A model generated the notes under the pieces. The model saw nothing but the letters and a program-made list of their open reading frames with translations. It was not told the DNA's origin and searched no databases. 64,000 bases of DNA from Treponema sp. GTDB taxonomy: Bacteria; Spirochaetota; Spirochaetia; Treponematales; Treponemataceae. A program made the translations under genes and the position numbers. This document shows, in pieces, positions 34,687 to 46,027 of this stretch (positions are counted from its first letter, which is position 1; each line of letters starts with the position of its first letter). The DNA lies in NCBI GenBank assembly GCA_022510925.1, contig JAFLSO010000001.1:62001-126000 (forward strand), written 5' to 3'.

Positions 34687-37600
34687 ATGTTCGCAAAGAG
34701 CAAAAAGATTGAGCGTCAGTACATCGGAAAAGACATCCATGACTCCATGGATCTGCCGAACCTCATCGACATCCAGCTCTCTTCCTACGAGGAGTTTATT
34801 CAGAGAGAGCGGTTAGAGAAAAAAGAGCCGCTTTTAAATCAAGGACTTCAGGAAGTCTTCAATTCCACATTCCCCATAGAAAGTCCTAACGGCGACATGA
34901 CACTTGAGTATGAATTTTATGATTTGGATTATGACAACATAAAATTCACGGAGCTTGAATGCAAACGGAAAGGCCTGACTTATGCTGTTCCTCTGAAAGC
35001 CAGGATAGACTTGAATTTTGATAACGGGGCCATACTCCAGAAAGATATCTACATGGGCGACATTCCGCTCATGACAGACCGCGGAACGTTCATAATCAAC
35101 GGAGCGGAGCGCGTCGTGGTGAGCCAGATACACCGCTCTCCCGGCGTTATTTTTCAGCACGAGAAAGGCGTGTACTCAAGCCGCATAATACCGTACCGCG
35201 GCTCATGGCTTGAGTTTGAGATAGACCAGAAGAAAGAGCTTATCTATGCGAAAATAGACCGCAAGAAAAAAGTTCTGGCGACCATATTCCTGCGCGCGCT
35301 GGGAGACACTTACGGCTGCACCACGCGCGAGGAGATTATAAGCGCGTTCTATAAAACCGAGACTGTGAAAGTCCCGTCAGACAGCGCCAAGCGTGAGGCC
35401 CTGATAGGCCGCGTGCTGTCACAGGCGGTGCTGGTTAAGGATGAGGAGTCCGGCGAGGAGAAGAAACTGTTCCGCGCGGGAGACAAGCTTCATCCGCATG
35501 ACCTGGATGATCTGGCCGCTAACGGAATAAAGGAAATCAGCCTCATAGTTTTCAACGCAAAGAAAAATCCCGACAACAAGGACGAGGTCAATCCGTCCCT
35601 GAACAGCGAGATGATAGTGAACTGCTTTGAGCGCGAGGAGATTATCTTCGCAAAGGAGAACGGCGAGGTTTCGGACGAGCCCTCCAAGGAGGAGTGTCTT
35701 GCTAAAGTGTACGCCGTCCTTATGCCCGGAGAGACTTTCGCTACCGTAAAGGCCGCGGAGGATGACCTTACCAGCATGTTCTTCACCAAGCGCCGCTATG
35801 ATTTGGGGCGCGTGGGACGCTACAAGCTGAACAAGAAATTCGGCTATAAGGATTCTGTGGAGGATGTAACGCTCGTAAAGGAGGACATCCTTAACACCAT
35901 GAAGCATCTGATTGAGGTGTACATAGGCGACGAGCCGCTGGACGACATAGACCATCTGGGGAACCGCCGCGTCCGCTCCGTGGGAGAGCTTCTGACCACA
36001 CAGGCGTTCAAGCCGGCGTTCGCGCGCATGGAGCGCATCGCTAAGGACCGCATGAACCTTAAGGAGACAGAGACGCTTAAGCCGCAGGACCTTATAAGCA
36101 TAAAGCCCATTGTCTCTGCGATTAAGGAATTCTTCGGCTCCTCCCAGCTGAGCCAGTTCATGGACCAGGTGAATCCGCTCGCGGAGCTCACCCACAAGCG
36201 CCGTCTTACGGCCCTGGGACCGGGAGGCCTCAGCCGCGACAGGGCGGGCTTTGAGGTGCGCGACGTCCATTACACTCATTACGGAAGGATGTGCCCGATC
36301 GAGACACCTGAGGGCCCGAATATCGGACTTATAGTCTCGCTTGCGATTTTCACTCGCATAAACGAGTACGGATTCCTGGAGGAGCCTTACCGCAAGGTTG
36401 TGGACGGAAAGGCCTCCGACAAAGTGGATTATCTTACTGCCATAGACGAGGACAATTATTATGTCGGCCAGGTAACGGAAGGAATGAAGGATGACGGCTC
36501 ATTCCCGTCTGACTTTGTGTCCTGCCGCCACCGCGGAGACTACTCCAGCCGCTCGCCCAAGGACATTCAGTACATGGACGTCTCGCCGCGCCAGGTAATC
36601 TCTGTCTCAGCGTCACTGGTTCCGTTCCTTGAGCATGACGACGCGAACCGCGCGCTCATGGGATGCAACATGCAGAGGCAGGCGGTGCCGCTTCTGTTCC
36701 CCGAGCCTCCTCATGTGGGAACGGGCATGGAGCAGAAGACCGCTTATGATTCGGGCGTGCTCGTTAAGGCGCGCCGCGACGGCGAGGTTGTGTGGGTGGA
36801 GAGCGACTGCATAAAAGTCAAGCCCAAGGGAGCCAAAGACGGTGAGCTTGATGAGTACTCGCTCCTCAAATATCAGAAGACTAACAGCGACACATGCAAT
36901 CACCAGCGCCCCACCGTGCAGAAAGGCGAGAAAGTGAAGAAGGGCGATATCCTTGCAGACGGTCCCGCCACTTTCAACGGCGAGCTTGCCCTGGGCCGCA
37001 ACATTCTGGTGGGCTTCGTTCCGTGGAACGGCTACAACTATGAGGACGCGGTCCTTATAAGCCAGCGCGTGGTAAAAGAGGACATGTACACGTCCGTGCA
37101 CATCCATGAGTTCCAGACTGAGATACGCGAGACCAAGCTGGGCCCGGAGAAGATTACGCGCGATGTTCCCAACACCGCCGAGAAAACTCTGGATAACCTG
37201 GACGCGGAGGGAATAGTGCGTGTGGGCGCCAAGGTGCGCTCCGGCGACATCCTTGTGGGCAAAGTCACTCCCAAAAGCGAGACCGAGACCACTCCCGAAT
37301 TCAAGCTGCTTAACTCCATATTCGGTGAGAAGGCCAAGGAGGTTCGCGACACCTCACTGCGCCTGCCGCACGGAGTCAAGGGCGTCGTGATAGACATTCA
37401 GCGCCTTAAGCGCACGGAGGGCGACGAGCTTAACCCCGGCGTGGACGAGGTGGTAAAAGTCGTAATCGCCGACAAGCGAAAGCTTTGCGTGGGCGACAAG
37501 ATGGCGGGCCGCCACGGAAACAAAGGCGTTGTGGCGCGTATTCTTCCCGTGGAGGACATGCCCTACCTTGAGGACGGCACTCCGCTTGACGTGTGCCTGA

Positions 37601-38259
37601 ATCCGCTGGGCGTTCCGTCACGAATGAACATAGGACAGATAATGGAGTCCGAGCTCGGGCGCGCGGGCCAGGTTCTGAACGAATTCTACAACTCCCCGGC
37701 GTTCCAGACTCCTAGCCAGGAGCAGATTGCGGAGAAACTGGTTCAGGCGGGGCTTTCCCCTGACTGCAAGCAGATTGTGCGCGACGGATTCACAGGCGAG
37801 CCGTTCCTCAATCCGATTTTCGTGGGCGTGATTTACTTCATGAAGCTGCACCACCTTGTTGACGACAAGATGCACGCGCGCTCAACGGGACCTTACTCGC
37901 TCGTTACACAGCAGCCTCTCGGAGGAAAGGCTCAGTTCGGCGGACAGCGCCTTGGCGAGATGGAGGTATGGGCGCTTGAGGCATACGGCGCGGCGAACAC
38001 TCTCCAGGAGATGATGACAATCAAGTCGGACGACATGAACGGCCGCTCGAAAGTCTACGAGTCCATCGTGAAAGGAGACCCCAGCGCACCTATAGGCGTG
38101 CCTGAATCGTTTAATGTTCTGGTGCAGGAGCTCCGCGGCCTTGCCTTAGACTTCACCATTTATGACGACAAGGGCGAGCAGATCGCTCTTACCGAGCGCG
38201 ACCAAGATATGATTGACAAAGCGAAAGCGGGCTTTGACAAGGAGAACGAAGATGCGTGA
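34687..38259 (+). CDS. rpoB: RNA polymerase beta subunit
   Basis: RpoB, 1190 residues. The N-terminal [20 protein letters not shown], the rifampicin region (about 487-515) and [19 protein letters not shown] are conserved. In the rifampicin cluster the E. coli Ser531 position is Thr (residue 508), and Asn518 and Ser522 positions are Val and Ala; such changes are associated with natural resistance. The C terminus overlaps rpoC by 8 bases. Expression probably comes from the upstream operon. Confidence 0.98.
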   Translation: MFAKSKKIERQYIGKDIHDSMDLPNLIDIQLSSYEEFIQRERLEKKEPLLNQGLQEVFNSTFPIESPNGDMTLEYEFYDLDYDNIKFTELECKRKGLTYAVPLKARIDLNFDNGAILQKDIYMGDIPLMTDRGTFIINGAERVVVSQIHRSPGVIFQHEKGVYSSRIIPYRGSWLEFEIDQKKELIYAKIDRKKKVLATIFLRALGDTYGCTTREEIISAFYKTETVKVPSDSAKREALIGRVLSQAVLVKDEESGEEKKLFRAGDKLHPHDLDDLAANGIKEISLIVFNAKKNPDNKDEVNPSLNSEMIVNCFEREEIIFAKENGEVSDEPSKEECLAKVYAVLMPGETFATVKAAEDDLTSMFFTKRRYDLGRVGRYKLNKKFGYKDSVEDVTLVKEDILNTMKHLIEVYIGDEPLDDIDHLGNRRVRSVGELLTTQAFKPAFARMERIAKDRMNLKETETLKPQDLISIKPIVSAIKEFFGSSQLSQFMDQVNPLAELTHKRRLTALGPGGLSRDRAGFEVRDVHYTHYGRMCPIETPEGPNIGLIVSLAIFTRINEYGFLEEPYRKVVDGKASDKVDYLTAIDEDNYYVGQVTEGMKDDGSFPSDFVSCRHRGDYSSRSPKDIQYMDVSPRQVISVSASLVPFLEHDDANRALMGCNMQRQAVPLLFPEPPHVGTGMEQKTAYDSGVLVKARRDGEVVWVESDCIKVKPKGAKDGELDEYSLLKYQKTNSDTCNHQRPTVQKGEKVKKGDILADGPATFNGELALGRNILVGFVPWNGYNYEDAVLISQRVVKEDMYTSVHIHEFQTEIRETKLGPEKITRDVPNTAEKTLDNLDAEGIVRVGAKVRSGDILVGKVTPKSETETTPEFKLLNSIFGEKAKEVRDTSLRLPHGVKGVVIDIQRLKRTEGDELNPGVDEVVKVVIADKRKLCVGDKMAGRHGNKGVVARILPVEDMPYLEDGTPLDVCLNPLGVPSRMNIGQIMESELGRAGQVLNEFYNSPAFQTPSQEQIAEKLVQAGLSPDCKQIVRDGFTGEPFLNPIFVGVIYFMKLHHLVDDKMHARSTGPYSLVTQQPLGGKAQFGGQRLGEMEVWALEAYGAANTLQEMMTIKSDDMNGRSKVYESIVKGDPSAPIGVPESFNVLVQELRGLALDFTIYDDKGEQIALTERDQDMIDKAKAGFDKENEDA

Positions 38260-41200
38260 TATTCAGGATTTTGCAAGTCTTAAAATAAAGCTGGCCTCAC
38301 CGCAGACCATAATAGACTGGTCCTATGGCGAGGTTAAAAAACCGGAGACCATAAACTACCGCACGCTGCGTCCTGAGCGCGACGGACTTTTCTGCGAGCG
38401 CATATTCGGCACCACCAAAGAATGGGAATGCTACTGCGGAAAGTTTAAAAGCATCCGTTACAAAGGCGTAATCTGCGACCGCTGCGGCGTGGAGGTCACG
38501 CACTTTAAAGTCCGCCGTGAGCGTACGGGGCACATAGTGCTTGCAGCCCCGGTGAGCCACATCTGGTACTATCATTCCGTGCCCAGCCGCATGGGCCTTC
38601 TTCTGGATTTGCCCGTGGCGGCCCTGCGCTCAATCCTGTACTACGAGAAGTACATCGTGATTGATCCGGGCGACACCGACCTGAATGCCAAGCAGCTTCT
38701 GACGGAGGATGAGTACATTCAGGCGCGCGACCGCTATGGCGAGACTTTCACCGCCGGCATGGGCGCTGAGGCCATAAAAACTCTCCTTGAGAATCTGGAT
38801 TTGGACGCGCTCAGGGCCGAGCTCCGCGAGAAGATGATAGAGAAGGGCGCCAAAAGCGACAAGCATCTTCTTAAGCGCATAGAGATTGTTGAGGATTTCC
38901 GCACATCGGGCAACAAGGCCAGCTGGATGATTCTGGACGTGATTCCCGTGATTCCGCCGGAGCTCCGCCCCATGGTTCAGCTCGACGGCGGCAGATTTGC
39001 CTCGTCCGACTTGAACGATTTGTACAGGCGCGTAATCAACCGCAACAACCGCCTGAAGCGGATGCTGGAGATGGGCGCGCCGGACATCATCGTGCGCAAT
39101 GAGAAGCGCATGCTGCAGGAGGCCGTGGACGCGCTCTTCGACAACACCAAGCGCAAGAACCGCGTGGTCAAGGGAGCCTCCAGCCGTCCTCTTAAATCCA
39201 TAAGCGACATGCTCAAAGGAAAGCAGGGCCGCTTCCGCCAGAATCTTCTGGGTAAGCGCGTGGATTATTCCGGCCGCTCAGTAATAGTCGTGGGACCCGA
39301 GCTCAAGCTCTGGCAGTGCGGACTTCCTGAGAAAATGGCGCTTGAGCTTTTCAAGCCGTTCATAATGAAAAAACTTGTGGACAAAGGCGTCGTGTTCAAC
39401 ATCAAAAAGGCCAAGATTCTTGTGGAGAGCGAGGCCCCGGAAGTGTACGCGATTCTGGACGAGGTAGTGCGCGAGCATCCTGTTATGCTTAACCGCGCGC
39501 CTACGCTTCACCGTCTCGGAATCCAGGCGTTCGAGCCGGTCCTTGTTCCGGGAAAGGCGCTCAAGCTTCATCCGCTGGCATGCAAGGCGTTCAACGCTGA
39601 CTTTGACGGCGACCAGATGGCCATTCACGTTCCGCTGACGCAGGCCGCGCAGATGGAGTGCTGGACGCTCATGCTCTCCGCCCGCAACCTGCTTGACCCG
39701 GCGAACGGCAACACGATTGTGGCTCCGTCTCAGGACATGGTTCTGGGAATCTACTATATGACATCAATCAAGCCTAACGCTAAAGGAACGGGCAAGATGT
39801 TCAGCTCCGTGGACGAGGTCCGCCTTGCTGCATCAAGCGGCGCAATCGAATGGCAGGCGGAGATAAAAATCCACCGCAACATACTCAACAAGTGCGTGGC
39901 GGGAGATGCCGGCTCAGACTCCAAGTATCTTCTCACTTCGGCGGGCCGTCTGGCTTTTAACGAGTCCATGCCTGACGAGGTGGACTACCAGAACGACCAG
40001 CTGGGCGACAAGAAGCTTAAGAAGATGATAGAGACTGTCTATCACAACGAGCAGACATCGGACAAGGCGCTCAAGGCTCTCATAGAGTCCAAGTATCCTG
40101 TGGACGTGCCGCTGGAGGAGTACGCCGCTAAAGTCGTGCCGCAGGTTCTTTCTGACTCCATGCTCCGCAAAGAGATAGACGCCCTCTACAACCGCACGGA
40201 GCCTTACTCTGACGTGCAGCTGCAGAAGCTTGTCGCAGGCATTTATGCGAACGACCGCGCGTGGCTCACGATACAGATGCTCGACGCGATTAAGTCCTGC
40301 GGTTACAAGAACGCCACGTTCTATGGCGCGACACTCTCCATGGACGACATACTGATTCCTGACGTTAAGAAGGAGATGGTTGACGAGGCCAACGCCGAGG
40401 TTGAGAAAATCGTGGCGCAGTGGTCCAAGGGCTCCATCACCGCCACGGAGCGGTATAACAAGAGCGTGGAGGTATGGGAGCGCACTAACGACAAGCTCAC
40501 CGAGATTATGTATGACAACATGGCCAAGGACAAGGACGGCTTCAACACGATTTACATGATGGCGGTGTCCGGTGCCCGCGGCTCACAGAAGCAGATTTCC
40601 CAGCTCGCGGCGATGCGCGGCCTCATGCAGAAACCTAACGGCGACATCATAGAGCTTCCCATCCGCGCGAACTTTAAGGAAGGACTTTCCGTCATTGAGT
40701 ACTTTATCTCCACCAACGGCGCGCGCAAAGGTCTCTCTGACACGGCCCTTAAAACCGCTGATGCCGGTTACATGACCCGCCGCCTTGTGGACGTGGCGCA
40801 GGACGTTGTCGTTAACGAGGACGACTGCGGAACCATAAACGGAATCGACTACACCGCCATAAAAGACGGCGAGACCGTGGTTGAGACCCTGGAGAGCCGC
40901 ATAGCAGGTCACTACACAATCGAGCGCGTCATAGACCCCGTGTCCGGCGAGCTTCTTGCGGATGTTAACACTTACATAGACGAGACGCTGGCGCGCAAAA
41001 TAGATGCCGCCGGCGTGGAGAAAGTCAAGCTGCGCACGGTGCTTACATGCGAGAGCAAGTACGGCATCTGCGTTAAATGCTACGGAAAAGACCTGGCCCG
41101 CAACAAAATCGTGGAGATAGGAGAGGCGGTGGGAACCATAGCCGCCCAGTCAATCGGACAGCCGGGTACCCAGCTCACTCTGCGGACGTTCCACACCGGC

Positions 41201-42754
41201 GGTGCGGCGGAAAGCAAGAGCGAGGACAACCACATCTCCATGCAGTATGCCGTTTACATCGAGAGCGTGTCAGGAACACACGTTGTCGCTAAGAGCGGAG
41301 ACTGGATTTTCACACGCCGCGGCTCAATGGTCGTGACCAAGCTGTTCGGGAAATATCCGTTCGGCGGCGCGGACGAGGTTCTTGTAAGCGACGGCTCACG
41401 TGTGCGCAAGGACAGCGTTATTCTCCGTCAGAACGGCGTGGAGGTAAAGGCAGGCGAGACGGGACGGATTATAATCCGCGACAACGTTCTGTATCTTACC
41501 GCGAACGAGCAGAAGATGGAGGTCTCAAACGGCTCCGTCATTTACGCTAAATTCGTAAACGGAAGCGCAGTGGCGGAGGAAGGCGAGCCTATCGGCGAGA
41601 TGGACCTTTACTCAGAGCCCATCATAGCGGAGGTGTCGGGCTATGTTCATTTCGAGGACATAATTCCCGGAGCCACGCTTGAGGAGCGCACAGACGCCAA
41701 GACCGGCAACACTGAGCGCCGCATAACGGACCTTCACCTGGAGGTAAGGCAGCCGCGCATTCTTATAACTGATGAGGCGGGCAACGAGCTCGGCTCATAT
41801 CACCTTCCTGTGGGAGCGATTCTTACCAGGGAGCTGCAGGATAAGAAACGTGTGGAGGCAGGATTCACGCTTGCAAGGATAGCGAAAGAGGCGTCAAAGG
41901 CGAACGACATCACGTTGGGTCTGCCGCGCGTCTCCGAGCTGTTCGAGGCCAGGAAGCCCAAGGTGCCGGCCGTAATAGCGCAGATTACAGGCACCGTCAA
42001 GTTCGGTAAGATTGTGAAAGGAAAGCGCACCGTCATAATCGAGGACGAGTATGGCAAGGAGTACAATCACCTTGTCCCCATGACCAAGCGTCTGCTTGTG
42101 CGTGACGGCGACCAGGTGGAGGCGGGCGAGAAGCTCTCCGACGGCGGCATAGACCCGCACGATGTTCTTGCGATTCTGGGCGAGGATTCCCTGCAGAACT
42201 TCCTCATGAACGACATCCAGGCGGTTTACCGTCAGCAGGGTGTTGTCATAAACGACAAGCACATCGGTATAATAATCCGGCAGATGCTTAAGAAAGTGGA
42301 GATTATTTCCGTGGGCGACACCAAGTTTATCTTCGGCCAGCAGGTGGATAAATACCACTTCCGCGAGGAGAACGAGCGTGTGATAGCGGACGGCGGCCAG
42401 CCGGCGATAGCGCGCCCCATGTTCCAGGGCATAACCAAAGCGGCCCTGGCCACGGATTCGTTTATCTCCGCGTCTTCTTTCCAGGAGACCACCAAAGTCC
42501 TTACGAATGCAGCCATAGCCGGCAAGGTGGACACGCTGCACGGTCTTAAAGAGAACGTGATAATCGGCCACATGATTCCGGCGGGAACAGGCATCCGCAA
42601 TTACCATAACATCAAGCTTTCGGATTCCTCCGCAGCGGACTTGGACGCCAAAATGGAGGAGATTCTGGAGCAGCGCCGCATAGAGAAAGCCATGGAGGCC
42701 GCCATGGACGACATGTCCATGATTACCACGGCGGACTTAGGCGACGAGGATTAA
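38252..42754 (+). CDS. rpoC: RNA polymerase beta' subunit
   Basis: RpoC, 1500 residues, longer than the E. coli 1407. The first zinc site is ECYCGKFK with CDRCGVEVT; the catalytic [10 protein letters not shown] motif is intact near residue 450; the second zinc site has [17 protein letters not shown] 38252 begins [14 protein letters not shown], with AAGGAG about 8 bases upstream inside rpoB; the longer frame at 38213 is rejected. Confidence 0.98.
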   Translation: MRDIQDFASLKIKLASPQTIIDWSYGEVKKPETINYRTLRPERDGLFCERIFGTTKEWECYCGKFKSIRYKGVICDRCGVEVTHFKVRRERTGHIVLAAPVSHIWYYHSVPSRMGLLLDLPVAALRSILYYEKYIVIDPGDTDLNAKQLLTEDEYIQARDRYGETFTAGMGAEAIKTLLENLDLDALRAELREKMIEKGAKSDKHLLKRIEIVEDFRTSGNKASWMILDVIPVIPPELRPMVQLDGGRFASSDLNDLYRRVINRNNRLKRMLEMGAPDIIVRNEKRMLQEAVDALFDNTKRKNRVVKGASSRPLKSISDMLKGKQGRFRQNLLGKRVDYSGRSVIVVGPELKLWQCGLPEKMALELFKPFIMKKLVDKGVVFNIKKAKILVESEAPEVYAILDEVVREHPVMLNRAPTLHRLGIQAFEPVLVPGKALKLHPLACKAFNADFDGDQMAIHVPLTQAAQMECWTLMLSARNLLDPANGNTIVAPSQDMVLGIYYMTSIKPNAKGTGKMFSSVDEVRLAASSGAIEWQAEIKIHRNILNKCVAGDAGSDSKYLLTSAGRLAFNESMPDEVDYQNDQLGDKKLKKMIETVYHNEQTSDKALKALIESKYPVDVPLEEYAAKVVPQVLSDSMLRKEIDALYNRTEPYSDVQLQKLVAGIYANDRAWLTIQMLDAIKSCGYKNATFYGATLSMDDILIPDVKKEMVDEANAEVEKIVAQWSKGSITATERYNKSVEVWERTNDKLTEIMYDNMAKDKDGFNTIYMMAVSGARGSQKQISQLAAMRGLMQKPNGDIIELPIRANFKEGLSVIEYFISTNGARKGLSDTALKTADAGYMTRRLVDVAQDVVVNEDDCGTINGIDYTAIKDGETVVETLESRIAGHYTIERVIDPVSGELLADVNTYIDETLARKIDAAGVEKVKLRTVLTCESKYGICVKCYGKDLARNKIVEIGEAVGTIAAQSIGQPGTQLTLRTFHTGGAAESKSEDNHISMQYAVYIESVSGTHVVAKSGDWIFTRRGSMVVTKLFGKYPFGGADEVLVSDGSRVRKDSVILRQNGVEVKAGETGRIIIRDNVLYLTANEQKMEVSNGSVIYAKFVNGSAVAEEGEPIGEMDLYSEPIIAEVSGYVHFEDIIPGATLEERTDAKTGNTERRITDLHLEVRQPRILITDEAGNELGSYHLPVGAILTRELQDKKRVEAGFTLARIAKEASKANDITLGLPRVSELFEARKPKVPAVIAQITGTVKFGKIVKGKRTVIIEDEYGKEYNHLVPMTKRLLVRDGDQVEAGEKLSDGGIDPHDVLAILGEDSLQNFLMNDIQAVYRQQGVVINDKHIGIIIRQMLKKVEIISVGDTKFIFGQQVDKYHFREENERVIADGGQPAIARPMFQGITKAALATDSFISASSFQETTKVLTNAAIAGKVDTLHGLKENVIIGHMIPAGTGIRNYHNIKLSDSSAADLDAKMEEILEQRRIEKAMEAAMDDMSMITTADLGDED

Positions 42755-42758
42755 GGAG

Positions 42759-42810
42759 CGAATTTGCCGAATTTGCATGAAATCCGATTGACCAATCAAA
42801 TGCAAATTCG
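42759..42810 (+). promoter_or_regulatory. Three-copy CGAATTTGC motif around the rpsL promoter
   Basis: Two direct CGAATTTGC copies (42759-42767 and 42768-42776) lie between rpoC and the -35, and an inverted copy GCAAATTCG (42802-42810) fills the spacer next to the -10. The second and third copies form a perfect 12-bp inverted repeat (42767-42778 and 42800-42811). A similar set lies at tuf. Confidence 0.55.
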
Positions 42811-42817
42811 GTAAAAT
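42788..42817 (+). promoter_or_regulatory. Promoter of rpsL-rpsG
   Basis: TTGACC (42788-42793), an 18-base spacer and TAAAAT (42812-42817). The transcript should start near 42824; its leader has a TGCCGGG/CCCGGCA hairpin (42843-42849 and 42857-42863). Confidence 0.7.
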
Positions 42818-42883
42818 GCTCGCACCTGTGATTTGTTTATACTGCCGGGAGTGCTGCCCGGCATAAAATAGGAGAAAAGGCCA

Positions 42884-43258
42884 ATGCCTACAATAAATCA
42901 GTTAATTCGCAAAGGTCGTCAAACCTCTGCAAACAGGACCAAGGCCCCCGCACTTCAGTCCTGCCCGCAGAAACGCGGCGTATGCACCCGTGTGATGACG
43001 ATGACCCCTAAAAAGCCTAACTCTGCGCTCCGCAAGATTGCGCGTGTGCGCCTGAGCAACGGCATTGAAGTTACGGCTTACATCCCCGGTATCGGACATA
43101 ACCTGCAGGAGCACTCCGTGGTGCTTGTCCGCGGAGGACGTGTAAAGGATCTTCCTGGTGTGCGCTATCACATTATACGCGGCACAAAAGATACTCTGGG
43201 CGTGGACGGACGCAAGCGCGGCCGCTCCAAGTACGGTGCCAAAAAGCCCAAGGCATAA
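42884..43258 (+). CDS. rpsL: Ribosomal protein S12
   Basis: S12, 124 residues, decoding-centre protein of the 30[19 protein letters not shown] and [19 protein letters not shown] are conserved; both lysines of the streptomycin region (PKKPNS, RVKDLPG) are wild-type. AGGAG lies about 10 bases before the ATG. First gene of the str-type unit; fusA is not present after rpsG. Confidence 0.98.
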   Translation: MPTINQLIRKGRQTSANRTKAPALQSCPQKRGVCTRVMTMTPKKPNSALRKIARVRLSNGIEVTAYIPGIGHNLQEHSVVLVRGGRVKDLPGVRYHIIRGTKDTLGVDGRKRGRSKYGAKKPKA

Positions 43259-43273
43259 TGAGGAGACAGCGAA

Positions 43274-43744
43274 ATGGGAAGACACAAAAAGTCAGTTAAC
43301 CGTCCGATTATGCCGGATGAGAAATACAATAGTGTGGTCGTTACAAAGTTCGTTACACGCATGATGCTTGACGGAAAGAAATCCGTGTGCACCAGAATCG
43401 TTTACGAGGCTTTTGACAAGCTTAAGGCAAAGACCGAGAAGGAGCCCCTTGAGGTGTTCCTTAAGGCCCTTGACAACGTGAAGCCTGTGGTGGAGGTGAA
43501 AAGCCGCCGCGTAGGTGGAGCCACGTACCAGGTGCCTATCGAAATCCGCGAGTCACGCCGCGAGGCGCTTGCCATGCGCTGGATGATTACTGCGGCCCGT
43601 AACCGCTCAGGTCACGGCATGGCGGAGACTCTGGCGGCGGAGCTGCTTGACGCTTACAACAACACTGGCACCGCTTACAAGAAAAAAGAGGATACCCATA
43701 AGATGGCGGAGGCGAACAAGGCGTTCGCGCACTACCGCTGGTAG
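43274..43744 (+). CDS. rpsG: Ribosomal protein S7
   Basis: S7, 156 residues, nucleates the 30S head. ALRWMI-type motif is present as [20 protein letters not shown] and [21 protein letters not shown] ends the protein as in other bacteria. A strong terminator follows, so the unit ends here and tuf is independent. Confidence 0.98.
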   Translation: MGRHKKSVNRPIMPDEKYNSVVVTKFVTRMMLDGKKSVCTRIVYEAFDKLKAKTEKEPLEVFLKALDNVKPVVEVKSRRVGGATYQVPIEIRESRREALAMRWMITAARNRSGHGMAETLAAELLDAYNNTGTAYKKKEDTHKMAEANKAFAHYRW

Positions 43745-43803
43745 GACTTGAGGTCCGGCCGCGTAATGTTTTAGTGCAGGGCGTGGCGGTTTTCTCTGGG
43801 AAG

Positions 43804-43832
43804 GGCTCCGCTCGTTAAGCGGGGCCTTTTTT
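43804..43832 (+). terminator. Terminator of rpsL-rpsG
   Basis: GGCTCCGCT (43804-43812) pairs with AGCGGGGCC (43818-43826, one T-G), followed by six T. Confidence 0.88.
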
Positions 43833-43843
43833 ATGAATTCAGC

Positions 43844-43909
43844 CGAATTTGCGGAAAAATCTGTAAAAATCCACATAAATTTCCGCAAATTCCCTTGAAA
43901 CAAATTTGC
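43844..43909 (+). promoter_or_regulatory. Three-copy CGAATTTGC-type motif at the tuf promoter
   Basis: CGAATTTGC (43844-43852), inverted GCAAATTCC (43885-43893, one mismatch) and CAAATTTGC in the promoter spacer (43901-43909, one mismatch). The first two are in the perfect 13-bp inverted repeat GAATTTGCGGAAA / TTTCCGCAAATTC (43845-43857 and 43880-43892), ending 2 bases before the -35. Confidence 0.55.
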
Positions 43910-43923
43910 AAAAAGTATATAAA
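43895..43923 (+). promoter_or_regulatory. Promoter of tuf
   Basis: TTGAAA (43895-43900), a 17-base spacer and TATAAA (43918-43923), followed by a GC-rich discriminator (tagcgcac) of the type associated with stringent control. Confidence 0.7.
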
Positions 43924-43929
43924 TAGCGC

Positions 43930-44389
43930 ACTGTCTGTACCCGTAAGGGTAAGGGTTCTTTGAGATGTCGGGCAGACATTGGGGAAAATGTCTGGTAAAA
44001 GCCGTAAAGTCAGCTGCGTTTCCCCGCAGTTTTCAGGTTTTTGCACCCTTAGGACGTTGGATCTACCGTCGGTGGGTTCGTAGATTGTATGGCATCCTGG
44101 GGCTTCCCGGCAGGCGGACGTAACGGCCGCCGCTAAAGGTCAGAGATGCCAAACCAGTCGTCAGGTTTTGATGGTGATGGTGGTGCCTGCCAATCCGTTC
44201 CGAAAAGATGGGGCGGCTTGCGACACGGAGATTCCGTGTGCTTATCCACGTTAAAATCACTGTCATATATTGTTCAAAGTGTGTCTGCGAAAGTGCCGGA
44301 CGTCTTTCAGAATCCGTCATTTTCTGGCTTAAAGTGCAACACATTAAATAAAGAATGCCGCAGAAAATCTGCAAGGCAAGGAGAAAATC
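43930..44389 (+). promoter_or_regulatory. Long structured 5' leader of tuf (candidate regulatory RNA)
   Basis: About 460 non-coding bases with many stems: TACCC-GTAA-GGGTA (43938-43951, GNRA-type loop), CAGACATT/AATGTCTG (43973-43980 and 43987-43994), CTGCG/CGCAG (44014-44018 and 44025-44029) followed by a T-rich stretch, ATCTAC/GTAGAT (44061-44066 and 44080-44085), GGCGG/CCGCC around 44113-44131, and ACACGGA/TCCGTGT around 44223-44239. The third stem could terminate transcription. A weak second -10 (TATATT near 44266) might separate a short RNA from tuf. No known RNA family was recognised. Confidence 0.5.
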
Positions 44390-45580
44390 ATGGCAAAGGA
44401 AGAGTTCAAACGAACTAAACCTCACATGAACGTTGGTACCATCGGTCACGTAGACCATGGTAAGACTACCCTTTCGGCCGCTATCACCGCTTACTGCGCT
44501 AAAAAGTACGGTGACAAGCTGTTAAAGTATGATGAAATCGACAATGCTCCGGAGGAAAAGGCCCGTGGTATCACAATTAACAGCCGCCACCTTGAGTATC
44601 AGTCAGACAAGCGCCACTATGCACACATCGACTGCCCAGGTCACGCTGACTATGTTAAGAACATGATTACTGGTGCTGCTCAGATGGACGGCGCCATTCT
44701 TGTTGTCTCGGCTCCTGACTCTGTTATGCCCCAGACAAAAGAGCACCTTCTTCTGGCCCGCCAGGTAGGCGTTCCCAAAATCATCGTGTTCCTTAACAAA
44801 GTGGATATGCTGGACGGTGACGAGGAGATGCTGGAGCTTGTAGAGGCTGATGTCCAGGACACTCTCCAGGGATACGGTTTCTCTGCTGACACACCTATCA
44901 TCAAAGGCTCAGCGTTCAAGGCCCTTAACGAGTCTGACAACGCCGACAACACCAAGTGCATTGAGGAGCTTCTCTCCACCATGGACACTTGGTTCGACGA
45001 TCCTGTCCGCGACGAGCAGAAGCCGTTCCTTATGCCGATTGAGGACATCTTCACAATTTCCGGCCGTGGTACTGTTGTTACCGGTCGTATCGAGCGCGGC
45101 ATAGTGCACCTCTCAGACCCCGTGGAGATTGTGGGTATCCGCCCCACGGCGAGTTCTGTCGTTACCGGCATCGAGATGTTCAACAAGACTCTCTCAGAGG
45201 GTATGGCCGGCGACAACGCTGGTATTCTTCTCCGCGGTGTTGAGAAGAAGGACGTTATCCGCGGACAGGTTCTTGCTGCTCCCGGAACAATCAAGCCGCA
45301 CACCAAGTTCGAGGCTCAGATTTACGTTCTTTCAAAGGAAGAGGGCGGACGCCATAGCCCGTTCTTCTCCGGATACCGCCCGCAGTTCTATTTCCGCACC
45401 ACGGATATCACAGGCACTGTGAATCTCGCTGACGGCGTGGAGATGGTCAAGCCGGGTGACAACGTGAAGATTCTCGGTGAGCTCATCCATCCTATCGCTA
45501 TGGACGAGGGTCTTAAGCTTGCTATCCGTGAGGGCGGTCGTACAATCGCTTCTGGTCAGGTAACAAAGATTATCGAGTAG
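44390..45580 (+). CDS. tuf: Elongation factor Tu
   Basis: EF-Tu, 396 residues, delivers aminoacyl-tRNA to the ribosome. GTPase motifs: [31 protein letters not shown] and NKVDMLD, followed by the beta-barrel domains with [25 protein letters not shown] lies about 8 bases before the ATG. It has its own promoter and long leader and no fusA beside it. A 14-bp hairpin separates it from rpsJ. Confidence 0.98.
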   Translation: MAKEEFKRTKPHMNVGTIGHVDHGKTTLSAAITAYCAKKYGDKLLKYDEIDNAPEEKARGITINSRHLEYQSDKRHYAHIDCPGHADYVKNMITGAAQMDGAILVVSAPDSVMPQTKEHLLLARQVGVPKIIVFLNKVDMLDGDEEMLELVEADVQDTLQGYGFSADTPIIKGSAFKALNESDNADNTKCIEELLSTMDTWFDDPVRDEQKPFLMPIEDIFTISGRGTVVTGRIERGIVHLSDPVEIVGIRPTASSVVTGIEMFNKTLSEGMAGDNAGILLRGVEKKDVIRGQVLAAPGTIKPHTKFEAQIYVLSKEEGGRHSPFFSGYRPQFYFRTTDITGTVNLADGVEMVKPGDNVKILGELIHPIAMDEGLKLAIREGGRTIASGQVTKIIE

Positions 45581-45589
45581 ATTTATTGT

Positions 45590-45622
45590 CGTGGCATGGC
45601 ATCCTTGTGATGCCGTGCCACG
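45590..45622 (+). promoter_or_regulatory. 14-bp hairpin between tuf and rpsJ
   Basis: CGTGGCATGGCATC (45590-45603) pairs with GATGCCGTGCCACG (45609-45622), one G-T, five-base loop. There is no T run, so it is more likely an mRNA processing or stability element than a terminator. Confidence 0.7.
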
Positions 45623-45640
45623 CAGACTAGGAGAATTCAG

Positions 45641-45949
45641 ATGGCAAACAGCAAGATTCGTGTAAGGCTTCGCGCTTTTGACGTGGCCCTTATCGATCAG
45701 AGCGCAAGAGACATCGTGCAGCAGGTTCGCAAGGCGGGCGCCAAGGTCGCGGGACCTATCCCCCTTCCGACTAAAATCAACAAGGTGACAGTGCTCCGCT
45801 CACCGTTTGTGAACAAAAAATCTCGTGAGCAGTTTGAGATGAGAACGCACAAGCGCCTTATTGATATTTTTGAGCCCAGTTCAGAGGTCATGGACTCTCT
45901 TATGAAACTGGAGCTGCCGGCAGGTGTTGATGTAGAAATCAAACAGTAA
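45641..45949 (+). CDS. rpsJ: Ribosomal protein S10
   Basis: S10/NusE, 102 residues, 30S head protein and NusG partner. [20 protein letters not shown] opens it and [24 protein letters not shown] is the signature region. First gene of the S10 operon, 60 bases after tuf, probably co-transcribed. Confidence 0.98.
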   Translation: MANSKIRVRLRAFDVALIDQSARDIVQQVRKAGAKVAGPIPLPTKINKVTVLRSPFVNKKSREQFEMRTHKRLIDIFEPSSEVMDSLMKLELPAGVDVEIKQ

Positions 45950-46027
45950 TTCCGCTTAGCCGGAGTTGCTGAAATAAAACGAGTACGGTTCCCTTGGATC
46001 GGGAATGGCGGCTTATAGGAGATTCAG

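Noticed and set aside
44146..44418. A 90-codon frame in the tuf leader
   Set aside because: It overlaps the tuf start, has no Shine-Dalgarno or family signal and lies in a strongly folded region.
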